This document shows positions 26,750 through 36,470 of a DNA stretch of 64,000 nt, piece by piece. The first letter of the stretch is position 1. Each line of letters opens with the position of its first letter. The position numbers and the translations under genes were made by a program. The notes beneath the pieces were generated by a model. It was given only the letters and a program-made list of their open reading frames with translations, searched no databases and was not told the origin of the DNA. The stretch is from Levilactobacillus bambusae (GTDB taxonomy: Bacteria; Bacillota; Bacilli; Lactobacillales; Lactobacillaceae): positions 55,066-119,065 of the forward strand of contig NZ_QCXQ01000006.1 of assembly GCF_003124125.1 (NCBI RefSeq), given 5' to 3'.

Positions 26750-27628
26750 ATGATGACAGCGAAAACGTGGCGGCGACTAATTATTGCGAGTGTTATTGGA
26801 ATTTTAACGCTGACGGCCTATACAACGAGGCAGGTGGGGCATGCGGGAGAATCCGTCACTGCGGTAGGATCGACGGCACTTCAGCCTCTGATTGAAGCTG
26901 CTAGTGAACAGTACACCTCGGAACATCTGGGGACCTTTATTAGCGTTCAAGGTGGTGGTACGGGGACTGGTTTGAGTCAGATTCAAGAGGGCGCGGTTGA
27001 AATGGGGGATTCGGATCTGTTCGCAGCTGAACAGAAGGGGATTCGAGCTAACACGCTTGTCGACCATAAAATTGCGGTGGTTGGGATTACCCCCATTGTT
27101 AATGCTAAGGTGGGCATCAAAAACATTTCCCAAGCGGATTTAATTCGGGTCTTTACGGGGAAGGTATCGAATTGGAAGCAGGTCGGGGGGCGAGACGTTC
27201 CCGTTGTCATCCTTAACCGGGCGCAGGGGTCCGGGACCCGGGCAACCTTTGAAAAATGGGCGCTGAACGGTCAACAGTCAGTAGCCTCTCAGGAACAGGA
27301 TTCATCCGGGATGGTGCGGCAAATCGTTGCCTCGACGCCGGGGGCCATTAGTTATGTTGCCTTTTCGTACGTTAACGGCGGCGTTCAACCGTTGAGCATT
27401 GATCACGTTCAGCCAACGGATAGAAATGTAACGACCAATCGATGGCCAATTTGGTCTTACGAACATGTCTACACCCAGAAGCACCCGAAACCGTTAACCC
27501 GTCAATTTGTGAAGTACCTAGAATCACATGAAGTTCAATCAACTTTAGTGAAACAGCTTGGCTACTTATCACCTAACGAGATGAAGGTTGAACGGGATGC
27601 AGCTGGACACGTAACGGAGGTGAAATAA
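26750..27628 (+). CDS. pstS: phosphate ABC transporter substrate-binding protein PstS
   Basis: A 292-residue phosphate-binding protein. The mature domain opens VTAVGSTALQPLIEAASEQY and shows the phosphate-binding loops GGGTGTGLSQIQEG and NRAQGSGTRATFEKW. The N-terminus has a basic start and one hydrophobic stretch (about 10-24), but no Cys follows it, so it is not a typical lipoprotein. It is probably secreted or stays anchored by the uncleaved signal. Two adjacent ATG codons follow AAAGGAG. First gene of the pst operon, behind the Pho box. Confidence 0.93.
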   Translation: MMTAKTWRRLIIASVIGILTLTAYTTRQVGHAGESVTAVGSTALQPLIEAASEQYTSEHLGTFISVQGGGTGTGLSQIQEGAVEMGDSDLFAAEQKGIRANTLVDHKIAVVGITPIVNAKVGIKNISQADLIRVFTGKVSNWKQVGGRDVPVVILNRAQGSGTRATFEKWALNGQQSVASQEQDSSGMVRQIVASTPGAISYVAFSYVNGGVQPLSIDHVQPTDRNVTTNRWPIWSYEHVYTQKHPKPLTRQFVKYLESHEVQSTLVKQLGYLSPNEMKVERDAAGHVTEVK

Positions 27629-27630
27629 GT

Positions 27631-28557
27631 ATGGATAACGAAAAACTAAAGCGGGAACTCTTTCGGCCGTCGAAGGCAGCCAAACAGGAACGGCGCGGGA
27701 AGTTCATTAGCTTTTCCGCTCTGGCCTTGATTGTTGTGGCGGTTTCAGCCATTATCCTATTTGTGACAATGAAGGGATTAGCCGCGTTTACCCAAAACCA
27801 CGTGAACGTGATTGACTTTTTCACCGGTCGTGACTGGAATCCCAGCGTTAAAGGGGCAAATGGACAGCCAGAAGCGGGCGCCCTTCCGATGATTACCGGT
27901 TCCTTTCTGGTTACCATTTTCTCTGCGTTACTGGCAACACCATTTGCCATTGGGACGGCTATTTTTATGATTGAAATTTCACCTAAACGGGGCGCAAAAA
28001 TTTTGCAACCGGTGACGGAACTGTTAGTGGGGATTCCGTCCGTGGTTTACGGCTTTATCGGGTTAATGGTGGTTGTTCCGACGGTTAGAACACTGTTTGG
28101 CGGGAGCGGCTTCGGGATTCTCTCCGGAACGCTGGTGCTCTTCGTCATGATTTTACCCACGGTGACGTCCATGACGGCAGATGCCTTACGCTCGGTGCCC
28201 AGATATTATCGGGAAGCCTCCCTTGCCCTCGGCGCCACACAATGGCAGACGATTTGGCGGGTTATCTTACGGGCTGCTACCCCAGGAATTTTAACGGCCA
28301 TTGTGTTTGGTATGGCTCGGTCCTTCGGAGAAGCGCTGGCCGTTCAAATGGTGATTGGGAACGCGGCCCTCATGCCAACGAGCTTGGTTTCACCCTCGTC
28401 AACGTTAACCTCGGTTTTAACCACTGGGATGGGAAATACAGTGATGGGATCATTGCAAAATAACGTTCTCTGGTCGCTGGCCCTCGTTCTGTTGCTCATG
28501 TCCTTACTTTTTAATTTAATTATTCGACTTATTGGGAAGAAGGGGGCAATGAAATAA
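27631..28557 (+). CDS. pstC: phosphate ABC transporter permease PstC
   Basis: A 308-residue permease with six main membrane segments. The ABC-permease loop is EASLALGATQWQTIWRVIL, and the family stretch GIPSVVYGFIGLMVVVP lies before it. The stop codon overlaps the pstA start as TAATG. It begins two bases after the pstS stop, so the operon is tightly packed. It forms the channel with PstA and is powered by PstB. Confidence 0.95.
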   Translation: MDNEKLKRELFRPSKAAKQERRGKFISFSALALIVVAVSAIILFVTMKGLAAFTQNHVNVIDFFTGRDWNPSVKGANGQPEAGALPMITGSFLVTIFSALLATPFAIGTAIFMIEISPKRGAKILQPVTELLVGIPSVVYGFIGLMVVVPTVRTLFGGSGFGILSGTLVLFVMILPTVTSMTADALRSVPRYYREASLALGATQWQTIWRVILRAATPGILTAIVFGMARSFGEALAVQMVIGNAALMPTSLVSPSSTLTSVLTTGMGNTVMGSLQNNVLWSLALVLLLMSLLFNLIIRLIGKKGAMK

Positions 28558-29441
28558 TGAACGCTAAGACAAGTAATAAAATTGCCGTTGCAACGCTTTA
28601 CCTGATTGCATTGATCGTCGTTTTGATTCTACTTTCCCTACTGGGTTACATTCTTTATAACGGAGTGCCCGTTATTAGTTGGCACTTCCTAACGGCCCCA
28701 GCTAAAGCCTTTACTGCGGGAGGTGGAATTGGGATTCAGCTTTTTAACTCCTTTTACCTTCTTATTTTATCCATGCTAATTTGTTTTCCAATTGCCCTGG
28801 GAGCGGCAATTTATTTGAACGAATACGCCAAGCAAAATTGGGTGACGGCATTAATTCGAAACGCCATTGAAATTTTGAGTTCCCTACCTTCCGTTGTTGT
28901 TGGGTTATTTGGGTTCTTGCTGTTTGTGGTCTACTTTGGGTTAGGGTTTTCCATCTTATCCGGAGCCATCGCCCTAACGTTTTTTAATCTTCCCTTGTTG
29001 ACACGAACCATTGAAGATTCACTATCTGCCATCCCTGATGCACAACGAGAGGGAGGGTTAGCGCTTGGCCTCTCTCGGTGGGAGACGGTCACAAAAATTA
29101 TTGTTCCAGCGGCCGTTCCAAGCATTATCACGGGAGTTATTCTCAGTGCCGGACGGGTATTTGGGGAAGCGGCGGCCTTGATTTATACGGCGGGGCAGAG
29201 TGCGCCAGCCCTAAACTTTGCGGATTGGAACCCGTTTAACATCTCAAGTCCGTTGAACCCCATGCGACCAGCAGAAACTTTAGCGGTTCATATTTGGAAG
29301 ATTAATTCCGAGGGGATTATGCCGGACGCTAAGGCCATCTCCTCGGGTTCCTCCGCCGTTTTAGTGATTGCAATCCTGCTATTTAACTTTGCGGCCCGGT
29401 TTATTGGGCGGCGCTTATACAAACGGCTGACGTCGTCTTAA
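28557..29441 (+). CDS. pstA: phosphate ABC transporter permease PstA
   Basis: A 294-residue partner of PstC with six membrane segments. Landmarks are LSSLPSVVVGLFGF, the coupling loop REGGLALGLSRWETVTKI and the conserved GRVFGEAAALIYTAG near the C-terminal third. Starts in a one-base overlap with pstC and ends 11 nt before pstB1. Confidence 0.95.
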   Translation: MNAKTSNKIAVATLYLIALIVVLILLSLLGYILYNGVPVISWHFLTAPAKAFTAGGGIGIQLFNSFYLLILSMLICFPIALGAAIYLNEYAKQNWVTALIRNAIEILSSLPSVVVGLFGFLLFVVYFGLGFSILSGAIALTFFNLPLLTRTIEDSLSAIPDAQREGGLALGLSRWETVTKIIVPAAVPSIITGVILSAGRVFGEAAALIYTAGQSAPALNFADWNPFNISSPLNPMRPAETLAVHIWKINSEGIMPDAKAISSGSSAVLVIAILLFNFAARFIGRRLYKRLTSS

Positions 29442-29452
29442 GGAGGAAAACC

Positions 29453-30274
29453 ATGCTTGTTAATCCAAGTCACGCAGTGGACCCATCAAAGGAACGGCAC
29501 ATTGAATTGCTATCCGATCCGGCCCATCCGGTTATTTTAGAAACGCATGACCTAAAGGTATTTTACGGCCAAAAAGAAGCGTTAAAGGATGCTGATTTAC
29601 AGTTTAATGAACACGAAATTACCGCGTTAATTGGGCCGTCAGGTTCAGGAAAATCAACGTTTTTACGGTCCCTCAATCGGATGAACGATCGGGTAGCCAA
29701 AGTAACCGGTGAAATTAACTACCGGGGGATTGATATAAACCAGCCGGACGTGGATATTTACGCAATGCGGCGCCAAATCGGGATGGTGTTTCAACGACCG
29801 AATCCATTTGCTAAGTCGATTTATGAAAATATTGCGTTTGCCTTGCGTCAGCGGGGAGTGACGAACCGGCACGAGCTTGACGATATTGTAGAATCATCTC
29901 TGAAGGGGGCCGCCCTTTGGGATCAAGTGAAGGACGACCTCAATAAAAGCGCGCTATCGTTATCGGGGGGGCAGGCCCAGCGATTATGCATTGCCAGAGC
30001 AATTGCCGTTAAGCCCGATATTCTGTTACTGGACGAGCCTGCAAGTGCGTTAGATCCGGTCTCGACAAGTCAATTAGAAAATACCTTGCTGGAGTTAAAG
30101 CGGGACTATACAATCATTATTGTGACCCACAATATGCAGCAGGCCTCCCGAATTAGCGAATATACAGCGTTTTTTAATATGGGACGGGTGTTAGAATATG
30201 ATACAACGACTAACATTTTTACTAACCCGCAAATCCAAATTACCAGTGACTACGTATCAGGAAACTTTGGTTAG
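29453..30274 (+). CDS. pstB1: phosphate ABC transporter ATPase PstB (first copy)
   Basis: A 273-residue ATPase. It has Walker [10 protein letters not shown], signature [14 protein letters not shown], Walker [14 protein letters not shown] and the switch His in IIVTHNM. Compared with the second copy it has an extra 20 or so residues at the N-terminus ([16 protein letters not shown]) and ASALDP in place of TSALDP after the Walker B Glu. Strong Shine-Dalgarno AGGAGG. Tandem pstB genes are common in Lactobacillales and may form a mixed dimer. Confidence 0.95.
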   Translation: MLVNPSHAVDPSKERHIELLSDPAHPVILETHDLKVFYGQKEALKDADLQFNEHEITALIGPSGSGKSTFLRSLNRMNDRVAKVTGEINYRGIDINQPDVDIYAMRRQIGMVFQRPNPFAKSIYENIAFALRQRGVTNRHELDDIVESSLKGAALWDQVKDDLNKSALSLSGGQAQRLCIARAIAVKPDILLLDEPASALDPVSTSQLENTLLELKRDYTIIIVTHNMQQASRISEYTAFFNMGRVLEYDTTTNIFTNPQIQITSDYVSGNFG

Positions 30275-30284
30275 GGGTGAAAGA

Positions 30285-31043
30285 ATGACAGAAAAGATAT
30301 TAACAACACACGATCTTCACCTGTATTATGGCAATAAGGAAGCCTTAAAGGGGATCAACCTCGACTTTAATCGGTTGGGCATTACCGCTTTGATCGGACC
30401 CTCGGGATGTGGCAAATCGACGTACCTACGAACGTTAAACAGAATGAACGACCTTATCCCTGACGTGACCATTACCGGGGAAGTCAAGTTTCAGGGCCGG
30501 GATTTGTATGCGCCCCAAGCTGATACGGTTGAAATTCGCAAGGAAATTGGAATGGTTTTTCAGCAGCCAAATCCGTTTCCGTTTTCCATTTATGAAAACG
30601 TGGTTTACGGATTGCGGATTGCGGGGGTCAGGGATAAAAGTGTCTTAGACGAGGCGGTTGAAAAGAGCCTGCGGCAGGCAGCCGTGTGGGATGAAGTCAG
30701 GGATCACCTACATGAAAGCGCATTGGCCCTATCCGGGGGACAACAGCAGCGGGTCTGTATTGCCCGGGTTCTAGCGGTCTCGCCCGATATTATTCTACTG
30801 GATGAACCCACGAGCGCTCTGGATCCCGTTTCGACGAGCCAGATTGAAGCTACACTGCTGAATTTACGGCATGACTATACTATTATTATTGTGACCCACA
30901 ACTTGCAGCAGGCCTCCCGAATTTCAGATCGAACGGCGTTTTTTATGGATGGCGAACTGGTTGAGGTGGGGAACACAAAGGAAATGTTTTTAAATCCCGA
31001 AAAGAAAAAGACGGAAGACTATTTAAGCGGGCGATTTGGTTAG
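30285..31043 (+). CDS. pstB2: phosphate ABC transporter ATPase PstB (second copy)
   Basis: A 252-residue PstB with Walker [10 protein letters not shown], signature [14 protein letters not shown] and DEPTSALDP, all standard. The open frame extends back to 30198 inside pstB1, but ATG 30285 follows AGGGGTG and gives the normal PstB length. It lies 10 nt after pstB1. The two copies are clearly related, but diverged enough that a recent duplication is unlikely. Confidence 0.95.
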   Translation: MTEKILTTHDLHLYYGNKEALKGINLDFNRLGITALIGPSGCGKSTYLRTLNRMNDLIPDVTITGEVKFQGRDLYAPQADTVEIRKEIGMVFQQPNPFPFSIYENVVYGLRIAGVRDKSVLDEAVEKSLRQAAVWDEVRDHLHESALALSGGQQQRVCIARVLAVSPDIILLDEPTSALDPVSTSQIEATLLNLRHDYTIIIVTHNLQQASRISDRTAFFMDGELVEVGNTKEMFLNPEKKKTEDYLSGRFG

Positions 31044-31058
31044 CGAGGAGGAAATCAC

Positions 31059-31712
31059 GTGCGACGATTATTTGACGATGAACTAGAAGAATTGGATTCA
31101 GATTTTACTGAGATGGGACTCTTAGTGGCGGACCGCATTTCTGCCGCTGTGACCGCCTTTACGGACCGAGATACTCAGTTAGCCGACCGGGTTATTAATC
31201 ATGATCATGAGGTTAATGAACGGGAAATTGCATTAGAGCAAAAATCATTTGAAATGATTGCCCTTTACCAACCGGTCACGACCGACCTGCGTGAAATCGT
31301 TACTATTCTAAAGGCGGTGTCAGACTTAGAGCGGGCCGCAGATCACGCTCGCAATATTGCGCATGCCGCGTTAAAGGTGACGGATAAGGAACGAATTCCG
31401 GAATTAGAGGCGCTAATTAATCAGATGGGAACGAAGACAACGCAGATGATCCGGGACGTCTTGACGGCCTATACATCGGTGGATGAAGACCGGGCTAAAC
31501 AGATTGCTCAAATTGGCCAGGAGTTGGACGAATTAAACCATGACGCCAGAAACTTGAGTTATGAACATATGAAGTCCGACCCTGAATTTAAAACGGCGGC
31601 TTCCATTTATGTCAACGTTGCTCAAGACCTTGATCGGATCGGCGATTACGTGACTAACGTCTGCGAATGGATTATTTACCTGAAGTCTGGGCGGATCGTG
31701 GAGTTGGATTAA
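31059..31712 (+). CDS. phoU: phosphate signalling protein PhoU
   Basis: A 217-residue PhoU with two repeated three-helix halves; each holds a metal-binding motif (DLERAADHARNIA in the first, DLDRIGDYVTNV in the second). PhoU passes the state of the Pst transporter to the PhoR kinase and limits uptake. GTG start after AGGAGG, 16 nt from pstB2. Last gene of the operon before a strong terminator. Confidence 0.95.
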   Translation: MRRLFDDELEELDSDFTEMGLLVADRISAAVTAFTDRDTQLADRVINHDHEVNEREIALEQKSFEMIALYQPVTTDLREIVTILKAVSDLERAADHARNIAHAALKVTDKERIPELEALINQMGTKTTQMIRDVLTAYTSVDEDRAKQIAQIGQELDELNHDARNLSYEHMKSDPEFKTAASIYVNVAQDLDRIGDYVTNVCEWIIYLKSGRIVELD

Positions 31713-31721
31713 AGTTATTCA

Positions 31722-31763
31722 AAAGAAGCCCTTGATTAGTTGCAATCAAGGGCTTCTTTCGTT
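31722..31763 (+). terminator. terminator of the pst-phoU operon
   Basis: AAAGAAGCCCTTGATT pairs with AATCAAGGGCTTCTTT perfectly around a 6-nt loop. The T-run is short. Confidence 0.9.
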
Positions 31764-31817
31764 ATTCTTGCGGTATAAACACAAATGAAATTGGGGAACG
31801 AAGGAGACAAAGACAAT

Positions 31818-32138
31818 ATGAAATCAACATCTAAAAAACGGTTCGGACGTTCACAGAATAACCGGGTTTTTGCAGGGGTTCTGGGTGGGATTGCCAATTA
31901 CTTTGGCTGGAACGCCACCCTACTGCGGGTGATTTTTGTTATCATTACCCTAGGCCTTCATGTATGGATAGGAGTCTTAATTTACGCGATTCTTGTTATG
32001 GTTATGCCGGTTGATCGGTCGACTTCTCAATCCAACCCATTCAGTGGGTTTACCGGGTTTAATCAGCCACATCAATCTCAGCAGCAGTCTGATCGGCGTG
32101 TGATTCATGACGCTGAAGAACATGATGTTAATCGGTAG
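31818..32138 (+). CDS. PspC domain membrane protein
   Basis: A small (106-residue) PspC-family protein, linked to envelope-stress responses. The PspC core reads NRVFAGVLGGIANYFGWNATLLRV, followed by one long or two short membrane segments (about 40-62) and a polar tail rich in Gln and Ser. The frame opens at 31785, but AAGGAG (31801-31806) precedes ATG 31818, which is taken as the start. It lies 11 nt before a YvlD-like gene, the same pairing as yvlC-yvlD in B. subtilis. Confidence 0.88.
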   Translation: MKSTSKKRFGRSQNNRVFAGVLGGIANYFGWNATLLRVIFVIITLGLHVWIGVLIYAILVMVMPVDRSTSQSNPFSGFTGFNQPHQSQQQSDRRVIHDAEEHDVNR

Positions 32139-32149
32139 GGGGAATTAAA

Positions 32150-32494
32150 ATGGGTTTTTGGTCAAGAATTTTTGTGAATTGGATTATCTTTCTGGCGTTA
32201 GCAGGATTTTTTAGAAATTCCTTTTTTATTTCCAGCGTGTGGGTGGCACTTTTAGCAGCTTTTGTGTTAGCGATTCTTAATGCGCTCATTAAACCGGTGC
32301 TGCAAATTCTTTCACTGCCGATTACAATTTTAACGTTAGGCCTTTTCAGCATTGTCATTAACGCAGCCATGCTGGAATTGACGTCCGCAATTGTGGGCCC
32401 CGGGTTTGAATTCTCATCCTTTGGGATCACCATGGTGATTGCCATTATTATGTCCATTTGCAATGCGATTATATCTAACCACTTTGCTAATTGA
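32150..32494 (+). CDS. YvlD-like membrane protein (phage holin 4_2 family)
   Basis: A 114-residue protein of four hydrophobic segments covering nearly its whole length, with the family stretch ALLAAFVLAILNALIKPVLQ and LPITILTLGLFS. Despite the family name there is no phage context; in Bacillus the homologue is co-regulated with PspC in envelope stress. ATG after AGGGGG, 11 nt from the PspC gene and upstream of hprK, which starts 71 nt later. Confidence 0.87.
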   Translation: MGFWSRIFVNWIIFLALAGFFRNSFFISSVWVALLAAFVLAILNALIKPVLQILSLPITILTLGLFSIVINAAMLELTSAIVGPGFEFSSFGITMVIAIIMSICNAIISNHFAN

Positions 32495-32564
32495 TTTGGG
32501 GTCAAAATATGATCGGGAAAGTGATAAAATAAACGTAAACCGGGATAATTAAGGAGGGCTTGAT

Positions 32565-33518
32565 GTGACGGAAAGTGTAACGGTTTCAGATTTAGTTGAA
32601 AAGACCCGCTTAGACGTTTATTACGGCCAAGATTATTTAAATAATCGGGTCATTACGACCAGTGATATTTCACGACCAGGTTTGGAACTAACGGGGTACT
32701 TTAACTACTATCCCGCCAAACGAGTGCAACTGCTTGGGATAACGGAGACGTCCTTTGCAAAGGGAATGACCCACGAAAATCTATTGGCGGTGATGCGGAA
32801 AATGTGCCAACCCGAGACACCAGCCTTTGTCATTTCAACGCAGTTAGATCCGCCGGAAGAATTAATTACCGCGGCGGATGAAGCACAAATTCCCATTTTA
32901 GGGACGAAGCTAACGACCTCCCGGGTTCTAAGTAATATGACTAACTACCTGGAAGGCCAACTTGCAGAGCGGCAATCTCTTCATGGGGTCCTAGTGGATA
33001 TTTACGGGATTGGGGTTCTGATTACCGGAGATTCCGGAGTAGGGAAGTCGGAAACCGCGTTGGAACTAGTAAGACGTGGGCACCGACTGGTGGCTGATGA
33101 CCGGGTTGAAATTTACCAACAGGATGAACAGACCTTGGTTGGGGCGGCCCCTAAAATTTTAAATCACCTACTAGAAATCCGAGGGATTGGGATTATTGAT
33201 GTCATGAACCTGTTTGGGGCTGGTGCGGTTAGAAGTGAGGTTGATATTGACCTGATTGTGAACCTTCAGCTGTGGTCGAAGGATGCTCAGTTTGATCGAC
33301 TTGGAAATGGGGATCAATTCCAAAAGATTTTTGACGTTGAGGTCCCTAAGATTTCGATCCCAGTTAAGACTGGTCGGAACTTGGCCATCATTATTGAATC
33401 GGCTGCCATGAATTTCCGGGCTAAGTCGATGGGGTATGATGCGACCCAAACCTTTGATAATAACCTACGGAACTTAATTCAGCAAAATTCGGAACATGAT
33501 ACGAAAGAAAACTCATAG
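32565..33518 (+). CDS. hprK: HPr kinase/phosphorylase
   Basis: HprK phosphorylates HPr on Ser46 when fructose-1,6-bisphosphate is high, which makes it the CcpA co-repressor, and removes the phosphate when phosphate is high. At 317 residues it has normal length. The catalytic His 140 lies in [11 protein letters not shown], Walker A is GDSGVGKS (155-162), and the signature [16 protein letters not shown] is present. GTG start after AAGGAGGG. It heads the hprK-lgt-gpsA-galU run. With the cre sites in this window it shows intact carbon catabolite control. Confidence 0.96.
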   Translation: MTESVTVSDLVEKTRLDVYYGQDYLNNRVITTSDISRPGLELTGYFNYYPAKRVQLLGITETSFAKGMTHENLLAVMRKMCQPETPAFVISTQLDPPEELITAADEAQIPILGTKLTTSRVLSNMTNYLEGQLAERQSLHGVLVDIYGIGVLITGDSGVGKSETALELVRRGHRLVADDRVEIYQQDEQTLVGAAPKILNHLLEIRGIGIIDVMNLFGAGAVRSEVDIDLIVNLQLWSKDAQFDRLGNGDQFQKIFDVEVPKISIPVKTGRNLAIIIESAAMNFRAKSMGYDATQTFDNNLRNLIQQNSEHDTKENS

Positions 33519-33532
33519 TTAGGGGTGTCAAG

Positions 33533-34387
33533 GTGGTTTCACCATTTAGTTTAGCTCTCAACCCGATTGCCTTTAACTTAGGCCCCATCCAGGTCCACTG
33601 GTATGGAATTATTATTGCGTGCGGGGTTGTCTTAGCCGTTTTGCTGGCCACCAGGGAGGGGCAGAGGCGGGGAATTAATCCGGATGATATTTATGATATG
33701 ATCCTGTGGGCCCTCCCCGTTGCCCTTATTTCTGCCCGGTTATACTACGTTATCTTTGAATGGGCGTACTATCAGCACCATCTTGATCAGATTATTGCAA
33801 TCTGGGACGGTGGAATTGCGATCTATGGATCACTGATCGGTGCCGGAATTGTCGTTTGGCTGTTTTGCCGTTCACGCTTCATTCCGGTCTGGTTAATGCT
33901 GGATGTTGCGGCGCCCACCGTTATTTTGGGACAGGCAATCGGACGCTGGGGTAATTTTATGAACCAAGAAGCGTTTGGCCGGGTAACCTCCCTCGCGTTT
34001 TTAGAGGGGTTGCATTTACCGCACTGGATTATCCAGCAGATGTTTATTACGGGGTACTACCGCCAGCCAACCTTTTTATACGAATCAACTTGGGACTTCA
34101 TGGGGTTTATCGTCCTGATGAGTCTAAGGCATTATCCCGGCCTCTTTAAACAGGGGGAAGTCTTTCTTTCCTACGTTATCTGGTATTCCTTTGGCCGGTT
34201 CTTCATTGAAGGTATGCGCACGGACAGCCTGATGCTGTTCGGTGGGATCCGGATTTCGCAGCTATTGTCGCTACTCCTATTTGTTACGGCAATTGGGGTG
34301 ATGTTTTACCGCCGGCGCCATGACCCAGGGCTACCAGACTACTTAGCGGGAAATCCATATCAATCAGCATCAGAAAAAACAGAGTAA
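33533..34387 (+). CDS. lgt: prolipoprotein diacylglyceryl transferase
   Basis: Lgt adds diacylglycerol to the lipobox Cys of prolipoproteins. The 284-residue protein has seven membrane segments, with the signature [13 protein letters not shown] and the conserved [11 protein letters not shown] near the start. GTG start after AGGGGTG; it begins 15 nt after hprK, a gene pairing conserved throughout Firmicutes. Confidence 0.95.
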   Translation: MVSPFSLALNPIAFNLGPIQVHWYGIIIACGVVLAVLLATREGQRRGINPDDIYDMILWALPVALISARLYYVIFEWAYYQHHLDQIIAIWDGGIAIYGSLIGAGIVVWLFCRSRFIPVWLMLDVAAPTVILGQAIGRWGNFMNQEAFGRVTSLAFLEGLHLPHWIIQQMFITGYYRQPTFLYESTWDFMGFIVLMSLRHYPGLFKQGEVFLSYVIWYSFGRFFIEGMRTDSLMLFGGIRISQLLSLLLFVTAIGVMFYRRRHDPGLPDYLAGNPYQSASEKTE

Positions 34388-34405
34388 AGTGAGGAATTTG
34401 GCATT

Positions 34406-35419
34406 ATGACGGAAAAGATTGCGGTACTTGGTGCCGGTTCATGGGGAAGCATTTTAGCAAATCTTCTTGATGAAAACGGGAATGAAGTTCGAATTTGGTC
34501 CTATAACCCCAAACAGGTTGAGGAATTAAACACAGCGCATACGAATTCACGGTACATGAAGAATTTTACGTTCTCTGATTCGATGGTGGCTTACGATGAC
34601 TTAGAGGAGGCCATTACGGGGGTTGGCACCATTTTGTTTGTCGTTCCCGCTCAATCCACCCGTTCAGTGGCAGAAGAAGTGGCCAAGATCCTTAAGAAAA
34701 CGGGAGATCGTCCCCAGATTGTCCATGCCAGCAAGGGAATTGAACAGAGTACCTATCAGCGTATGTCACAGGTCTTAGCCGAAGCAATCCCCCAGTCGGA
34801 GCGAAAGGGAATTTCCGTCTTGTCCGGTCCCAGTCAGGCTGAAGACGTTGCCCGGCGTGATATTACGTTGGTGACGGCAGCTAGTGAAGATATGGATGCC
34901 GCAGAACACGTCCAAAAAATATTTATGAATCACTATTTCCGCGTATACACGAATAATGATATTATTGGGGTAGAGTTCGGTGCCGCGCTTAAAAATATCA
35001 TTGCACTTGGAGCAGGAGCCCTGTATGGTTTAGGCTACGGCGATAACGCAAAAGCTGCGCTCATGACGCGGGGATTAGCAGAAATTTCTCGTCTGGGAAC
35101 TTCCTTTGGTGCCGATCCGATGACGTTCATCGGACTTTCAGGTGTCGGTGATATTATTGTGACGGCGACGAGTGAAAATTCCCGTAACTGGCGGGCAGGT
35201 AACGAATTGGCCAAGGGTCAGACTCTAGACGAGGTTGTTGATAACATGGGAATGGTTATCGAGGGGGTTGCAACGACCAAGGCCGCTTATGAATTGGCTC
35301 AGCAACGTGGCGTATCCATGCCGATTACTGAGGCAATTTACGATGTATTATATAATGGTAAGGAGATTCGCCAAGCCGTGTCGGACTTGATGAGACGTGA
35401 GGGTAAGGCGGAATTTTAA
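34406..35419 (+). CDS. gpsA: glycerol-3-phosphate dehydrogenase [NAD(P)+]
   Basis: GpsA reduces dihydroxyacetone phosphate to sn-glycerol-3-phosphate for membrane lipids. At 337 residues it has the nucleotide-binding motif VLGAGSWGS, the catalytic Lys region [16 protein letters not shown] and the family motif [16 protein letters not shown] after GTGAGG, 19 nt from lgt. The start is clear and the length normal. Confidence 0.96.
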   Translation: MTEKIAVLGAGSWGSILANLLDENGNEVRIWSYNPKQVEELNTAHTNSRYMKNFTFSDSMVAYDDLEEAITGVGTILFVVPAQSTRSVAEEVAKILKKTGDRPQIVHASKGIEQSTYQRMSQVLAEAIPQSERKGISVLSGPSQAEDVARRDITLVTAASEDMDAAEHVQKIFMNHYFRVYTNNDIIGVEFGAALKNIIALGAGALYGLGYGDNAKAALMTRGLAEISRLGTSFGADPMTFIGLSGVGDIIVTATSENSRNWRAGNELAKGQTLDEVVDNMGMVIEGVATTKAAYELAQQRGVSMPITEAIYDVLYNGKEIRQAVSDLMRREGKAEF

Positions 35420-35450
35420 ACAAAATTATCCAAGAAGGGTTAGGAAATTA

Positions 35451-36365
35451 ATGATGAGAAAAGTAAAGAAGGCAATTATTCCAGCTGCGGGGTTAGGAAC
35501 ACGTTTTCTCCCGGCAACTAAGGCGTTAGCTAAGGAAATGCTTCCCATTGTCGATAAGCCAACAATTCAATTTATTGTTGAAGAAGCTAAGAAATCAGGG
35601 ATTGAAGACATCGTGATCGTAGACGGAAAGTCAAAGCGGTCCATTGAAGACCACTTTGATTCCAACCCCGAATTAGAGGCCAATTTACGTAACAAGCACA
35701 AGGATGAAGCACTAGCAGAGGTTCAAAAGACAACGGACATTAACCTGTACTTTATCCGCCAGCCTTATCCACGTGGACTTGGGGACGCAGTCTTGACGGC
35801 CAAAGCCTTTATCGGTGATGAGCCATTCGTTGTTCTCCTGGGTGACGATATGATGAAGAGTGACGTTCCGTTGACTAAGCAGTTAATTGATCGATTTGAC
35901 CAAACGGGGGCTTCAACGTTAGCCGTTAAACGGGTTCCCCATGAAGATACAGCAAAGTACGGGGTCATTAACCCATCGGCTGAAATTCAACCCGGCTTAT
36001 TTGACGTTTCAAGCTTTGTTGAGAAACCAGCCCCTGAAGATGCCCCAAGCGATTTAGCTATTATTGGGCGTTACTTGTTTACACCCGAAATTTTTGATGC
36101 ACTGGAACAAACGAAGCCTGGTGTTGGTGGCGAAATTCAGCTGACGGACGCCATTGATTCCTTAAACCGGACGCAGCGGGTATTTGCCCATGAGTTTAAG
36201 GGTGAACGGTTTGACGTTGGGAGTAAGATTGGCTGGTTAGAAACCAACATTGAATACGGTCTAACCCACCCACAAACAAAGAATGATTTAAGACAGTACA
36301 TAGAGGAATTAGGGGCTAAGCTTTCAAAGGAAGATGCTGCCCAATCCCCTAAGAAAACAAAGTAG
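35451..36365 (+). CDS. galU: UTP-glucose-1-phosphate uridylyltransferase
   Basis: GalU makes UDP-glucose for cell-wall polysaccharides, teichoic acid glycosylation and galactose use. The nucleotidyl-transferase motif [15 protein letters not shown] is at the N-terminus, then [13 protein letters not shown], and [19 protein letters not shown] and [14 protein letters not shown] further on. The frame reaches back to 35397 inside gpsA, but the pair of ATG codons at 35451 follows AGGGTTAGG and gives 304 residues, the family length. Last gene before a hairpin terminator. Confidence 0.95.
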   Translation: MMRKVKKAIIPAAGLGTRFLPATKALAKEMLPIVDKPTIQFIVEEAKKSGIEDIVIVDGKSKRSIEDHFDSNPELEANLRNKHKDEALAEVQKTTDINLYFIRQPYPRGLGDAVLTAKAFIGDEPFVVLLGDDMMKSDVPLTKQLIDRFDQTGASTLAVKRVPHEDTAKYGVINPSAEIQPGLFDVSSFVEKPAPEDAPSDLAIIGRYLFTPEIFDALEQTKPGVGGEIQLTDAIDSLNRTQRVFAHEFKGERFDVGSKIGWLETNIEYGLTHPQTKNDLRQYIEELGAKLSKEDAAQSPKKTK

Positions 36366-36375
36366 GTTGAATGAC

Positions 36376-36404
36376 TAGACAAACTTACTTTTGAATAGTA
36401 AAAT
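36376..36404 (+). promoter_or_regulatory. probable promoter of trxB
   Basis: -35 TAGACA (36376-36381), 17-bp spacer, -10 TAAAAT (36399-36404). The predicted transcript would start near 36411 and enter the galU terminator hairpin almost at once. Confidence 0.55.
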
Positions 36405-36416
36405 ATAGTAACTTTT

Positions 36417-36447
36417 AAAAGGGTTGAGGTAATCTCAACCCTTTTAT
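36417..36447 (+). terminator. terminator of galU, inside the trxB leader
   Basis: AAAAGGGTTGAG pairs perfectly with CTCAACCCTTTT around 5 nt. It ends galU transcripts but also lies after the proposed trxB promoter. Confidence 0.85.
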
Positions 36448-36470
36448 ACAACGAAGGAAGTGGATTGTTC

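Noticed and set aside
32150-32494. Prophage holin
   Set aside because: The family name suggests phage, but there are no lysis, structural or integrase genes nearby, and the neighbour PspC matches the chromosomal yvlCD pair.
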